Assembly: GCA_025362705.1 (NCBI GenBank)
Contig: JANYFH010000396.1
Coordinates: 1-10,658 of the forward strand
Length of the DNA stretch: 10,658 nt
DNA from: Betaproteobacteria bacterium
Lineage (GTDB): Bacteria; Pseudomonadota; Gammaproteobacteria; Burkholderiales; Usitatibacteraceae
Reading direction: 5' to 3'
Shown here: positions 1 through 6,408 of the stretch, one piece after another
Numbering within the stretch: the stretch's first letter is position 1
Layout: each line of letters starts with the position of its first letter
Position numbers and translations under genes: made by a program
Notes under the pieces: model-generated
The model's input: only the letters and a program-made list of their open reading frames with translations
Told to the model about the DNA's origin: nothing
Databases searched by the model: none

Positions 1-381
1 GCTGCCATCATTCCCAATCCGTATAACCAGATCGCTGCGTTCTCGTGTGGGGACCACCATTTTCTGCCAGGTTTTCCGGAGATGGCGTGGCCGATGATGG
101 CCTGGGTGCTCGATACAAAATATCAGCACCTGTTTCACCAGGTTGCCTTCGCCGAAGAAATCATCATCATCCATGAAGCCGGTGAAGGCAATTTGATCGA
201 TGCGATGAATCGGATTGTTAAGGGCTTTCCCACCACCAAGCTTTCCAGCCTTCCACAGCATTTGCCGGGCGGCAGGATTATCGAACTCTCGATCCGTGGT
301 GATCCGGTTGCTGTACCAATTGCCATGCGCCAAATGCAAAATGAAGTTCACAATCTGGGTTATCGATTTGACGTAAAGTAG
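1..381 (+). CDS. Molybdopterin-binding (MoCF/CinA-like) domain protein, 3' part
   Basis: This is the C-terminal 126 residues of a protein whose start lies left of the window; the frame is open from base 1 to the TAG at 379-381. The segment containing LPGFPEMAWPM (about residues 22-32 of the visible part) resembles the LPGVPxEM signature near the end of the MoCF-biosynthesis fold found in CinA, MoaB and MogA. The preceding NPYN and DHHF residues match stand-alone betaproteobacterial proteins often annotated 'competence/damage-inducible protein A'. Such proteins bind molybdopterin-like or nucleotide ligands; the exact reaction of this short subgroup is not known to me. The part after the signature (about 95 residues) lacks anything like the CinA amidase domain, so this is probably the short single-domain type. 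An internal ATG at 82 gives a shorter reading but is not the likely start, because the conserved region begins upstream of it. Confidence 0.7.
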   Translation, partial: AAIIPNPYNQIAAFSCGDHHFLPGFPEMAWPMMAWVLDTKYQHLFHQVAFAEEIIIIHEAGEGNLIDAMNRIVKGFPTTKLSSLPQHLPGGRIIELSIRGDPVAVPIAMRQMQNEVHNLGYRFDVK

Positions 382-395
382 GTCTTTTACATGCG

Positions 396-401
396 AAGGG
401 A
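396..401 (+). promoter_or_regulatory. Ribosome binding site deciding the YidB-like start
   Basis: AAGGGA lies 6 nt before the ATG at 408 but directly abuts the ATG at 402. This spacing favours 408 as the true start, which gives the MGLLDG N terminus usual for the family. Confidence 0.6.
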
Positions 402-407
402 ATGACC

Positions 408-845
408 ATGGGACTGCTCGATGGATTAATCGGTAACTTGATGGGTGGCGCTGGCGGCAGCGGCAGCAACCCCCTCTTGCAAATAGCCATGCAGATGCTC
501 GCCAACAAGGGCGGCGGCGGTGCGGGGGGTGGCGGCGCGTTGGATAGCATGGGTGGCTTAAGCGGGATCATCAACGCTTTTCAGCAGGGCGGCCTCGGCC
601 ACATTGCGGATTCGTGGGTTGGTACCGGCGAAAACCTGCCCGTCAGCGCGGATCAGCTCACGCAAATTCTGGGCTCCGGCAAGATCGGCGAGATCGCCAG
701 CCAGCTCGGCATGTCGAATAGCGATGCGGCCGGCGGACTTGCGAAGATACTCCCCGAACTGATCAATCACGTCACACCGAATGGCCAAATGCCTGCCAGC
801 CACAGCATGGTGGAAGACGCGCTGGCGATGTTCCTGAAAAAATAA
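408..845 (+). CDS. YidB/DUF937 family protein
   Basis: A 145-residue protein related to Escherichia coli YidB (DUF937), whose function is uncertain. It starts MGLLDG like family members. The middle and C terminus carry the family pattern: GGLGHIADSW (about residues 61-70), then LPVSADQLTQILG (about 77-89), a helical stretch around IGEIASQLGM, and a final PELINHVTPNGQMP block (about 116-129). There is no signal peptide or membrane segment, so it is probably cytosolic. Between the N-terminal helix and the conserved core lies a strongly glycine-rich linker (residues 13-19 and 35-43, runs of up to four glycines), longer than in the E. coli protein. The start at 408 was chosen over the in-frame ATG at 402 on Shine-Dalgarno spacing. 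It sits 26 nt after the upstream gene and is probably co-transcribed with it; the terminator at 880-920 ends the unit. Confidence 0.85.
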   Translation: MGLLDGLIGNLMGGAGGSGSNPLLQIAMQMLANKGGGGAGGGGALDSMGGLSGIINAFQQGGLGHIADSWVGTGENLPVSADQLTQILGSGKIGEIASQLGMSNSDAAGGLAKILPELINHVTPNGQMPASHSMVEDALAMFLKK

Positions 846-879
846 TGGCCAGGCAAACGCCTGCGACAATGGCTATATG

Positions 880-927
880 ATCGGCCGGAAACCCAATATG
901 GAAGCGGGTTTCCGGCCGATTCCTTTT
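880..927 (+). terminator. Strong intrinsic terminator between convergent genes
   Basis: A perfect 15-bp inverted repeat (880-894 with 906-920, ATCGGCCGGAAACCC and its complement) has an 11-nt loop and is followed by TCCTTTTTT. The T tract is on the + strand side, so it terminates the YidB-like gene. It lies 9 nt before the stop of the convergent yceI-like gene. For the minus strand no U tract follows the stem, so bidirectional use is possible but weaker. Confidence 0.9.
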
Positions 928-936
928 TTACGACTG

Positions 937-1614
937 CTACCGCTTCGCTGCTTCGGCAGAATCAACTGGCAGCGTTACCAGTGATGTTGGCTTGATCTCC
1001 TCGGCGTCAGCGTAAGCTACCAGGGCGATGCGTATGGTCACGTCGTCACCTACCGAATGCGCCCACGCCTTCATGCCGAACGCGGAACGCTTGACCGTCA
1101 GCGCCGCCTCGGCACGACAGACCGGCGGCTCGTGCTGGACGGCGGCTTTGCAAGCTGCATGATTGACCACGAGCGTCACCGCCTGTGCGGCACCCGTCAG
1201 CGTGAGCATGCCCTCGATCGAATGGAGGCGGTTACCATCAAAAACAAAACGCGATGATTTGAAATCCATGCGCGGATATTTTTCGACGTTAAAGAAACTG
1301 GGGCCGCGCGCTGCCACTTCCGCACGTGCCGAATTGGCCGTGAGGCTGGTCGTATCGACCATGACTTCGATGTTGCCGGTCTGGCTGGATGAGTCGAAGT
1401 TCAACACACCGGTGGTGTGTTTGAAATGTCCGCGAATCGGAATGAAACCAAGCATCAGGACCTCGAAGCTGGATGCGGTTTCCCGTGGATCGATTTGGTA
1501 AGTGGTTGCGCTCGGGGCGCCAAAGTGAAGTGCGAATACCACGCCAGAAAGCCAGCACAACGAAACGCATCGCAATTTTTTATAACCCGAGACTTCGCGG
1601 TCAGCTATCGACAT
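937..1614 (-). CDS. YceI-family exported lipid-binding-like protein
   Basis: A 225-residue YceI-family protein. YceI proteins are periplasmic beta-barrels related to lipocalins that bind long polyisoprenoid or amphiphilic lipids; the ligand here cannot be read from sequence. Residues 12-36 form a signal-peptide-like segment (KK pair, then a hydrophobic core, with a likely cut near APSA-T). The YceI domain follows from about residue 39 (YQIDP) through SSFEVLMLGFIPIRGHF (about 47-63), VDTTSLTANSARAE and the FFNVEKYPRMDFKS block typical of the family. The frame stays open upstream to an ATG at 1803, but that extension overlaps hslR and would bury the signal peptide, so the ATG at 1614 was chosen. 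This start overlaps the hslR stop by 14 nt, has no clear Shine-Dalgarno, and is probably translationally coupled. Confidence 0.85.
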   Translation of the reverse strand: MSIADREVSGYKKLRCVSLCWLSGVVFALHFGAPSATTYQIDPRETASSFEVLMLGFIPIRGHFKHTTGVLNFDSSSQTGNIEVMVDTTSLTANSARAEVAARGPSFFNVEKYPRMDFKSSRFVFDGNRLHSIEGMLTLTGAAQAVTLVVNHAACKAAVQHEPPVCRAEAALTVKRSAFGMKAWAHSVGDDVTIRIALVAYADAEEIKPTSLVTLPVDSAEAAKR

Positions 1615-2020
1615 CGTTGAAGTTTTCTGCCGTGCGCTGCCATTGTTCAATTGCACGTCGGTCTCTTTTGGTTGGCCGACCGCGAAATAACGGCTCCGGC
1701 ATTTCACGCAATTCGGCAACAATTTTTGCACGCGCCGCGATACTTTCCGCAGACTCAGTGAACAGTGTTCGCGCGATCGTTGCGGAGCCACGCTTTTCGG
1801 CAACTGCCATCACGACCAGATCGTATTCCAATGGAGGTTTTCGCAAAACCAGCCGATCCCCGGACTTGACGGTTTTCGCGGGCTTCACGCACTCGCCATT
1901 GATTTCGACGCGACCCGCAGCAATGGCATCGACCGCGAGCTGGCGAGTTTTGAAAAAGCGAGCGGCCCATAGCCACTTGTCAACCCGCGTCGAAGTCAGA
2001 CCGCTTTCGTTATTGCTCAC
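1601..2020 (-). CDS. hslR: Hsp15, S4-domain RNA-binding heat-shock protein
   Basis: A 139-residue Hsp15/HslR homologue. Hsp15 binds free 50S subunits carrying a nascent peptidyl-tRNA and helps rescue stalled ribosomes. The S4 RNA-binding fold covers about residues 12-60: RVDKWLWAARFFKTRQLA, then GRVEINGECVKPAKTVKSGD, both close to the family consensus. The C-terminal tail is basic (GRPTKRDRRAIEQW, about 113-126), as expected for rRNA contact. The start codon is GTG (complement of 2018-2020), because no ATG in frame precedes the S4 motif. It begins 6 nt after the peptidase stop with no clear Shine-Dalgarno, which suggests coupling to that gene. Length and domain content match the family, and there is no damage. 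Confidence 0.9.
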   Translation of the reverse strand: MSNNESGLTSTRVDKWLWAARFFKTRQLAVDAIAAGRVEINGECVKPAKTVKSGDRLVLRKPPLEYDLVVMAVAEKRGSATIARTLFTESAESIAARAKIVAELREMPEPLFRGRPTKRDRRAIEQWQRTAENFNDVDS

Positions 2021-2026
2021 GAAACG

Positions 2027-2605
2027 TCAGCGCGCCTTGCCATTCAATTTCACCGAGGCGATATTCATCGGCAACGCGGTACCGGTGTCGTATTCCGCCC
2101 CTGCCAGTACGCCAAGCTTTGCGATTTCTTCGGCGCTCTTTTTGCCTTTGAATACCGCATACATGGCGCCGAGCGCAAAATCACGGCCCGAGCCAATCGA
2201 CCAGAATTTGTCGAACTCGAACACTTCACGCATCGAATACACGCCATAGATTCCGCTGGAATTCACTACCAGCGCTGTGAGCTGGGATGACTCATATGGA
2301 TCGTCGTCCTCTTCCTTCGTATTCAGGAATGCTTCTTCTTTGAGAATGGGATGGATTTTGCGAAAGCTCTCGTAAATTTCTGCGCGTCCGTGAAATTTGA
2401 ATTCCGGATGCTTTTGGAGCAATGACTCGAGCACCAATTGATGTGCCGCGCTACCGGCGATGCCAAAGTAGGTGTCGCCGTGCTTCAGCAGTTTCTCGGG
2501 CGCCGCGTCGTGCGCGCTCGCCAGACGGGTGGAGCCAAAAGTCGTCAGCGTATCGCCGGCGATCACGGCCACACCGTCTTTTTTTACCACGACAATAGTG
2601 GTCAT
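2027..2605 (-). CDS. HslV-like N-terminal-threonine peptidase, probable BPH (betaproteobacterial proteasome homologue)
   Basis: A 192-residue Ntn-hydrolase of the proteasome beta/HslV superfamily. The start MTTIVVV leaves Thr2 as the N-terminal nucleophile after Met removal, as in HslV. Mature Asp17 (in VIAGD) is in place. A lysine in APEKLL (mature Lys37) probably replaces HslV Lys33 after a short insertion. IGSGRDFALGAMYA (about residues 137-150) matches the HslV IGSGGNYALAAA region. An acidic KEEDDD loop (97-102) is unlike HslV. No HslU ATPase gene is adjacent. This fits BPH, a stand-alone tetradecameric double-ring peptidase described in betaproteobacteria, better than HslV, and the protein is shorter than I recall for Anbu. 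The frame is open to 2998, but the ATG at 2605 is chosen because the Ntn fold begins there and AAGGA lies 5 nt upstream. It heads the unit with hslR and the yceI-like gene. Confidence 0.8.
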   Translation of the reverse strand: MTTIVVVKKDGVAVIAGDTLTTFGSTRLASAHDAAPEKLLKHGDTYFGIAGSAAHQLVLESLLQKHPEFKFHGRAEIYESFRKIHPILKEEAFLNTKEEDDDPYESSQLTALVVNSSGIYGVYSMREVFEFDKFWSIGSGRDFALGAMYAVFKGKKSAEEIAKLGVLAGAEYDTGTALPMNIASVKLNGKAR

Positions 2606-2610
2606 GTGTT

Positions 2611-2615
2611 TCCTT
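2611..2615 (-). promoter_or_regulatory. Ribosome binding site for the BPH-type peptidase
   Basis: On the minus strand AAGGA is followed by 5 nt and then ATG at 2605. It supports this start over the far upstream ATGs in the same frame, and leaves Thr as the second residue as catalysis requires. Confidence 0.65.
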
Positions 2616-2683
2616 TTCGAAAAATGCAGTGCCAGCATGCCTTGAATGAAACTGCTGGTACCCGGTTGACCCAATGTTAGCGC

Positions 2684-2708
2684 GAAATCGGTATTGGCCC
2701 GATATTTC
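2684..2708. promoter_or_regulatory. Imperfect palindrome in the divergent intergenic region
   Basis: GAAATCGG (2684-2691) is mirrored by CCGATATTTC (2699-2708), a match broken by one 2-nt insertion. The inner ATCGG/CCGAT arms are perfect with a 7-nt spacer. It lies between the divergent peptidase and binding-protein genes, where an operator would be expected. No regulator is encoded in the window, so this is only a candidate. Confidence 0.25.
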
Positions 2709-2736
2709 AAAAGTAGAGGCTCGCTGGGCTGGCGCG

Positions 2737-2765
2737 TTGACTTGCGCGGTTGAGTTCGGCACACT
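2737..2765 (+). promoter_or_regulatory. Possible weak promoter for the transporter operon
   Basis: TTGACT (2737-2742) matches the -35 consensus at five of six positions. At 17-nt spacing the -10 position reads CACACT, which matches TATAAT at only three of six. It is placed sensibly, about 50 nt before the first binding-protein start, but is weak. Confidence 0.25.
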
Positions 2766-2815
2766 CGCCAAATCGCCCTCAACTTCATGCGCACTGCAAA
2801 ATACTGGAGCCTCGA

Positions 2816-4408
2816 ATGAAATATTTTCAACAATTGAAGCTGAACCCCCGTGCCCTGACCATCGCCAGCATTGTCGGCGCAGCTTTGTTCGCCGCGACGG
2901 CCGATGCTAAAACCTTCCGCTGGGCCAGCGCAGGCGACATTCTTACAATGGATCCGCATTCGCAGAATGAGGGCCTGAACAACCCGATGAACGGGCATGT
3001 CTATGAGCCGCTGGTCACACGCGACGAGAAGATGGCACTGGAAGCATGCCTCGCTGTGTCATGGGCGCAGCTCGACCCCGCCACGATGCGTTTCAAGCTG
3101 CGCGATAAAGTCACGTTCCAGGACGGTTCACCATTCACGGCTGACGATGTGGTGTTCTCGATCATGCGGGCAATGGACAAAACCTCAGACTACAAAGCCT
3201 ATACGCAAGGCATCAAGGAGGTGCGCAAGGTCGATAACCTGACAGTAGACATCGTCAGCACTGGCCCGAATCCGACCCTGCTCGACCAACTGACGCAACT
3301 GCGGGTGATGAACAAAGCCTGGGCGGTAAAATTCAACGTACTGCATCCGACCGATTTTAAAAATAAGGAAGAATCCTGGGCGGTGCGTAACGCCAATGGC
3401 ACTGGTGCCTACATCATGAAAACACGCGAACCGGATGTGAAGACGGTGTTTGTCGCCAATTCAAACTGGTGGGGCAAGCGCGGCAATGTCGATGAAATCA
3501 TCTATACGCCGATCAAATCCGACGCGACCCGTGTGGCCGCGCTTATTTCTGGCGAGGTCGATCTGATCCTCGATCCGCCGGTGCAGGATATTGCCAAGCT
3601 GGGACAAAACAAGGATCTCAAGATCGTCGAAGGCAATGAAAATCGCACCATCTTTGTCAATTTCGATCAGAGTCGGGACGAGTTGCTCTACGGCAGCAAA
3701 GGCAAAAATCCGTTCAAGGATTTGCGCGTGCGCCAGGCCATGTTGCTGACCATCGACGTCCCCGCGATTCATAAAACAGTGATGCGCGGGCTGTCACTGC
3801 CGACCATGTCGATGATCGCGCCGCAGGTTCGCGGCTACTCGAAGGATCTGGAAAAACGTCCGGCAGTCGATATTGAAAAGGCGAAAAAGTTGATGGCGGA
3901 AGCAGGCCTTGCGCAAGGCTTCGACGTGACGTTCGATTGCCCGAACGACCGCTACAAGAATGACGAAAAAATCTGTACGGCAATCGCCGGCATGCTTTCC
4001 AAAATCGGCATCCGCATCAAGCTCAATGCCATGCCCAAGGCTGCTTACTTCCCGAAAATCCAGAAGAGCGACACCAGCATGTTCCTTTACGGATGGGGCG
4101 TGCCCACCTTCGATTCGCTTTACACACTGCAGGAGATTATTCGCACTAAGGGCAGCGGTGCCGATGGCGCCAACAATTATTCCGGGTACTCGAATCCAAA
4201 GGGCGATGCGGTGATCGACAAACTGAAGACCGAAATCGATTTCGCAAAACGAACCGAGTTGACCAAAGAGGCATTGTTGATCGATCAGGCCGATGTCGGA
4301 CATATTCCGCTGCACCACCAGATGATTCCGTGGGCGATGAAGAAAAACGTGAGCGTGGCGCACCGCGCTGACAACGGGCTGTATGCGATGTCGGTGATGA
4401 TTAAGTAG
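2816..4408 (+). CDS. ABC transporter solute-binding protein, family 5 (peptide/nickel type), copy 1
   Basis: A 530-residue periplasmic binding protein of the SBP_bac_5 (DppA/OppA) family that captures a solute, most likely a short peptide, and delivers it to the DppB/DppC-type channel downstream. Residues 1-31 are a Sec signal peptide, probably cut after ADA. The family block MRFKLRDKVTFQDG then TADDVVFS lies at about 91-117. WGVPTFD (427-433) lies where family members place an aspartate that binds the peptide amino terminus (inference). Mature cysteines include Cys375 and Cys387, which could form a disulfide. The start at 2816 is supported by GGAG 6 nt upstream (2806-2809) and by the signal peptide; the in-frame ATG at 2750 is rejected. 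It is clearly the most divergent of three tandem paralogues. Substrate cannot be fixed: glutathione, opine or other small molecules are also carried by this family. Confidence 0.9.
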   Translation: MKYFQQLKLNPRALTIASIVGAALFAATADAKTFRWASAGDILTMDPHSQNEGLNNPMNGHVYEPLVTRDEKMALEACLAVSWAQLDPATMRFKLRDKVTFQDGSPFTADDVVFSIMRAMDKTSDYKAYTQGIKEVRKVDNLTVDIVSTGPNPTLLDQLTQLRVMNKAWAVKFNVLHPTDFKNKEESWAVRNANGTGAYIMKTREPDVKTVFVANSNWWGKRGNVDEIIYTPIKSDATRVAALISGEVDLILDPPVQDIAKLGQNKDLKIVEGNENRTIFVNFDQSRDELLYGSKGKNPFKDLRVRQAMLLTIDVPAIHKTVMRGLSLPTMSMIAPQVRGYSKDLEKRPAVDIEKAKKLMAEAGLAQGFDVTFDCPNDRYKNDEKICTAIAGMLSKIGIRIKLNAMPKAAYFPKIQKSDTSMFLYGWGVPTFDSLYTLQEIIRTKGSGADGANNYSGYSNPKGDAVIDKLKTEIDFAKRTELTKEALLIDQADVGHIPLHHQMIPWAMKKNVSVAHRADNGLYAMSVMIK

Positions 4409-4442
4409 GCGCGTTTTTTTGGTGGTGACGCGAATGCAATTA

Positions 4443-4483
4443 CCCCCTCTCCCTCGGCGCCCATCCCACGAGGCGAGAGGGGG
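4443..4483. repeat. Hairpin, CCCCCTCTC / GAGAGGGGG type intergenic repeat
   Basis: CCCCCTCTC plus CCTCG (4443-4456) pairs with CGAGG plus GAGAGGGGG (4469-4483), giving 14 bp with a single bulged C at 4474 and a 12-nt loop. No T tract follows, so it is not a classical terminator. Similar CCCTCTCC...GGAGAGGG hairpins are common as dispersed intergenic repeats in proteobacteria. Between the first two binding-protein genes it could stabilise mRNA 3' ends or reduce read-through. Confidence 0.7.
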
Positions 4484-4509
4484 CACGCAAATAAGCTGAC
4501 TCGACAAGA

Positions 4510-6099
4510 ATGTTTCCTTTGAAACTGATTTCGTGCTCAATCTTGGCGGTACTCTTTGCAATCGCGATGAGCGCAGCCACAGCCAAAACCCTGCGCTACG
4601 CCACTCAGGACGAGCCGCAGACACTCGACCCGCATTCCGCCAGCCTCGCAGTAACCACACGGCTGTTGTCGAACGTATACGAAGGCCTGGTTGGCCGCGA
4701 CAAGAATTTCAAGCTGGTGCCGTGGCTGGCAACGTCGTGGTCACAGCCGGACGCATTGACGTGGCGTTTCAAGCTGCGGCCGAACGTGAAGTTTCACGAC
4801 GGTGCGACGTTAACGGCCGACGACGTTGTGTTCTCGATGGAACGCATACTCTCTCCCAATTCGCAATTCAAATCTGCAGTGCAGGGTGTCTCGAAAGCAA
4901 AAAAGATTGACCAGCTCACCGTTGACCTCATCATGCGTGAGCCGAACCCGGTGTTGTTGAATCACCTGTTTACATTTCGCATCATGAATAAAGCGTGGGC
5001 GATCAAGAATAACTCGATCAATCCGCAAAACTATAAAGACAAGGAGGATACGTACTCCTCGCGCAATACCAATGGCACAGGACCGTTCATGCTGAAAGAG
5101 CGCCAGACCGACGTAAAAACGGTGCTCGTTCAAAACCCCAATTGGTGGAATGCGGGAAGTCCGGAAAAGGGCAACGTGACCGAGGTGGTGCTGTTGCCGA
5201 TCAAATCGAATGCAACGCGCGCGGCGGCACTGCTGTCCGGTGAAGTCGATTTCGTCAACGACCCGCCGCCGCAGGATATTGCGCGACTCAAATCCAGCAC
5301 CGACGTAAAAATTGCCGAAGGGCTGGAAGCACGCGTGCAGTACCTTGTCTTCGACACCAGTCGCGATGAACTGCTCTACTCGAACGTCAAGGGAAAAAAT
5401 CCGTTCAAGGATGTTCGTGTGCGCCAGGCGATTGCCCATGCGATCAACGTACAGGCGATCAAAACCAAGGTAATGCGTAATCTCGCTTTGCCGATCGGTT
5501 CGATCATCACCTCGACCGATCAGGGATACGCGAAAGACGCCGACAAGCGCCTGCCGTTTGATCGCGACAAAGCAAAGAAATTGTTGGCCGAGGCAGGCTA
5601 CCCGACCGGCTTTGAAATCACGCTCGATTGCGGCAACAACCAGCCCGCAGCCGACATCTGCCAGGCGATTGCGCCTATGCTCGCGCAGATCGGCATCAAG
5701 GTGAACCCGAACGTCGTCAATACCGCAAACTACTTTGTCAAGCTGCAAAAATTCGATACCAGTTTTTATCTCCTCAGTTGGGGTACACCCACGTCGGATG
5801 CGCTATCGACGCTGCAATATCTGCTGCGCACCAACGATGGCGCCGGCACGGGTAACGGCGATGGCAACTACGGCCGCTATTCAAATCCGAAATTTGACCG
5901 GCTGGTCGATGCGTTCCGCGTCGAGTCCGACATGAAAAAACGTGACGCAATGATTCGCGAGGCGCTGCTGCTCCTGAATGCCGAATTGCCGGTGCTGCCA
6001 TTGCATCAGGCGATCATCCCCTGGGCGATGCGCAAGAATGTCACCGCCATCTTCCCGCCGAACAGCGTGCCGTATTTTTTCCGGTTCAGGATCGACTGA
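4510..6099 (+). CDS. ABC transporter solute-binding protein, family 5, copy 2
   Basis: A 529-residue periplasmic SBP_bac_5 protein. The signal peptide covers about residues 1-25 (hydrophobic core ILAVLFAIAMSAA, likely cut at ATA-K). The mature protein begins KTLRYATQDEPQTLDPHSA, the usual first strand of the family. The family signature runs from about 85 (WRFKLRPNVKFHDG) to 114 (ADDVVFSMERI). WGTPTSD (424-430) holds the candidate ligand-binding aspartate. The only two cysteines of the mature chain are Cys374 and Cys384. Counted by hand over the first ~130 mature residues, about four in five positions match copy 3, while copy 1 is much further away. No clear Shine-Dalgarno precedes the ATG at 4510; no better start keeps the signal peptide. 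The gene follows copy 1 after a 101-nt gap with the hairpin at 4443-4483. Confidence 0.9.
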   Translation: MFPLKLISCSILAVLFAIAMSAATAKTLRYATQDEPQTLDPHSASLAVTTRLLSNVYEGLVGRDKNFKLVPWLATSWSQPDALTWRFKLRPNVKFHDGATLTADDVVFSMERILSPNSQFKSAVQGVSKAKKIDQLTVDLIMREPNPVLLNHLFTFRIMNKAWAIKNNSINPQNYKDKEDTYSSRNTNGTGPFMLKERQTDVKTVLVQNPNWWNAGSPEKGNVTEVVLLPIKSNATRAAALLSGEVDFVNDPPPQDIARLKSSTDVKIAEGLEARVQYLVFDTSRDELLYSNVKGKNPFKDVRVRQAIAHAINVQAIKTKVMRNLALPIGSIITSTDQGYAKDADKRLPFDRDKAKKLLAEAGYPTGFEITLDCGNNQPAADICQAIAPMLAQIGIKVNPNVVNTANYFVKLQKFDTSFYLLSWGTPTSDALSTLQYLLRTNDGAGTGNGDGNYGRYSNPKFDRLVDAFRVESDMKKRDAMIREALLLLNAELPVLPLHQAIIPWAMRKNVTAIFPPNSVPYFFRFRID

Positions 6100-6267
6100 A
6101 GCCTTCAGGCATTAATAGACGTATAGCGCCATTCGGCGAGGTGTTTCGGGCATTTATAGCCTGAGAGGCGCACCAATGCTAGTGTTTGCCGTGAAAATTA
6201 TTGCCAGCGTGCAAGGCGCGTACCGTGCAGATGCCGAGTCAGTGATGCCTCTCAAGCCCAAAAAAGC

Positions 6268-6273
6268 TATAAT
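6268..6273 (+). promoter_or_regulatory. Candidate -10 box for an internal promoter before binding protein 3
   Basis: A perfect TATAAT follows an A tract (6259-6265). No good -35 is found at 16-18 nt, and there is no TGN extension, so strength is uncertain. Transcription would start near 6280, at the foot of the first leader hairpin, leaving a leader of about 130 nt. Confidence 0.4.
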
Positions 6274-6280
6274 TCGCCGC

Positions 6281-6306
6281 TGCCCGTCGAGGCGACTCGA
6301 TGGGCA
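6281..6306 (+). other. Leader hairpin just after the candidate promoter
   Basis: TGCCCGTCGA (6281-6290) pairs with TCGATGGGCA (6297-6306), 10 bp with one G-U pair and a 6-nt loop (GGCGAC). ATTTTAT follows, so it may act as a weak terminator or attenuator, either for read-through from binding protein 2 or for transcripts starting at about 6280. Confidence 0.45.
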
Positions 6307-6408
6307 ATTTTATGTCCGGGGCCAATTGTTCCCGAACATGTCGATACACTTGTCCCATTGCAGCCACAAGTTGCTTGCCGGGATTTTTCGAACAACCGGT
6401 AATATCCA

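Larger units (their letters stand above)
6100..6408 (+). other. 309-nt non-coding gap with promoter box and predicted stem-loops
   Basis: No convincing gene is present; a 78-codon reading frame (6176-6412) has no recognisable protein features and no Shine-Dalgarno. The left half holds inverted repeats pairing 6155-6160 with 6266-6271 and 6162-6169 with 6247-6254. The right half holds a TATAAT box (6268-6273) and four successive small stem-loops: 6281-6306, 6311-6340, 6348-6371 and 6375-6402. The last ends 6 nt before the start of binding protein 3. I recognise no known riboswitch class. Confidence 0.5.

Noticed and set aside
1473..2249. 258-codon plus-strand open frame
   Set aside because: It crosses antisense over three well-supported minus-strand genes (yceI-like, hslR, peptidase) and has no family features.
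2606..2815. Long N-terminal extensions of the peptidase (to 2998) and of binding protein 1 (from 2750)
   Set aside because: Both would bury a required N terminus (catalytic Thr, or a signal peptide), and better starts with Shine-Dalgarno sequences exist at 2605 and 2816.
4410..4432. CGCGT ... ACGCG pairing with internal T run after binding protein 1
   Set aside because: Only 5 bp with the T run in the loop rather than after the stem; not a credible terminator.
3794..4660. 288-codon minus-strand open frame
   Set aside because: Antisense to the end of binding protein 1 and the start of copy 2, with no Shine-Dalgarno or known motif; typical of GC-rich coding DNA.
4810..5748. 312-codon minus-strand open frame
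   Set aside because: It lies wholly antisense to binding protein 2. A similar antisense frame occurs inside copy 3 (7093-7650), but their resemblance simply mirrors the paralogy of the sense genes. No recognisable domain.
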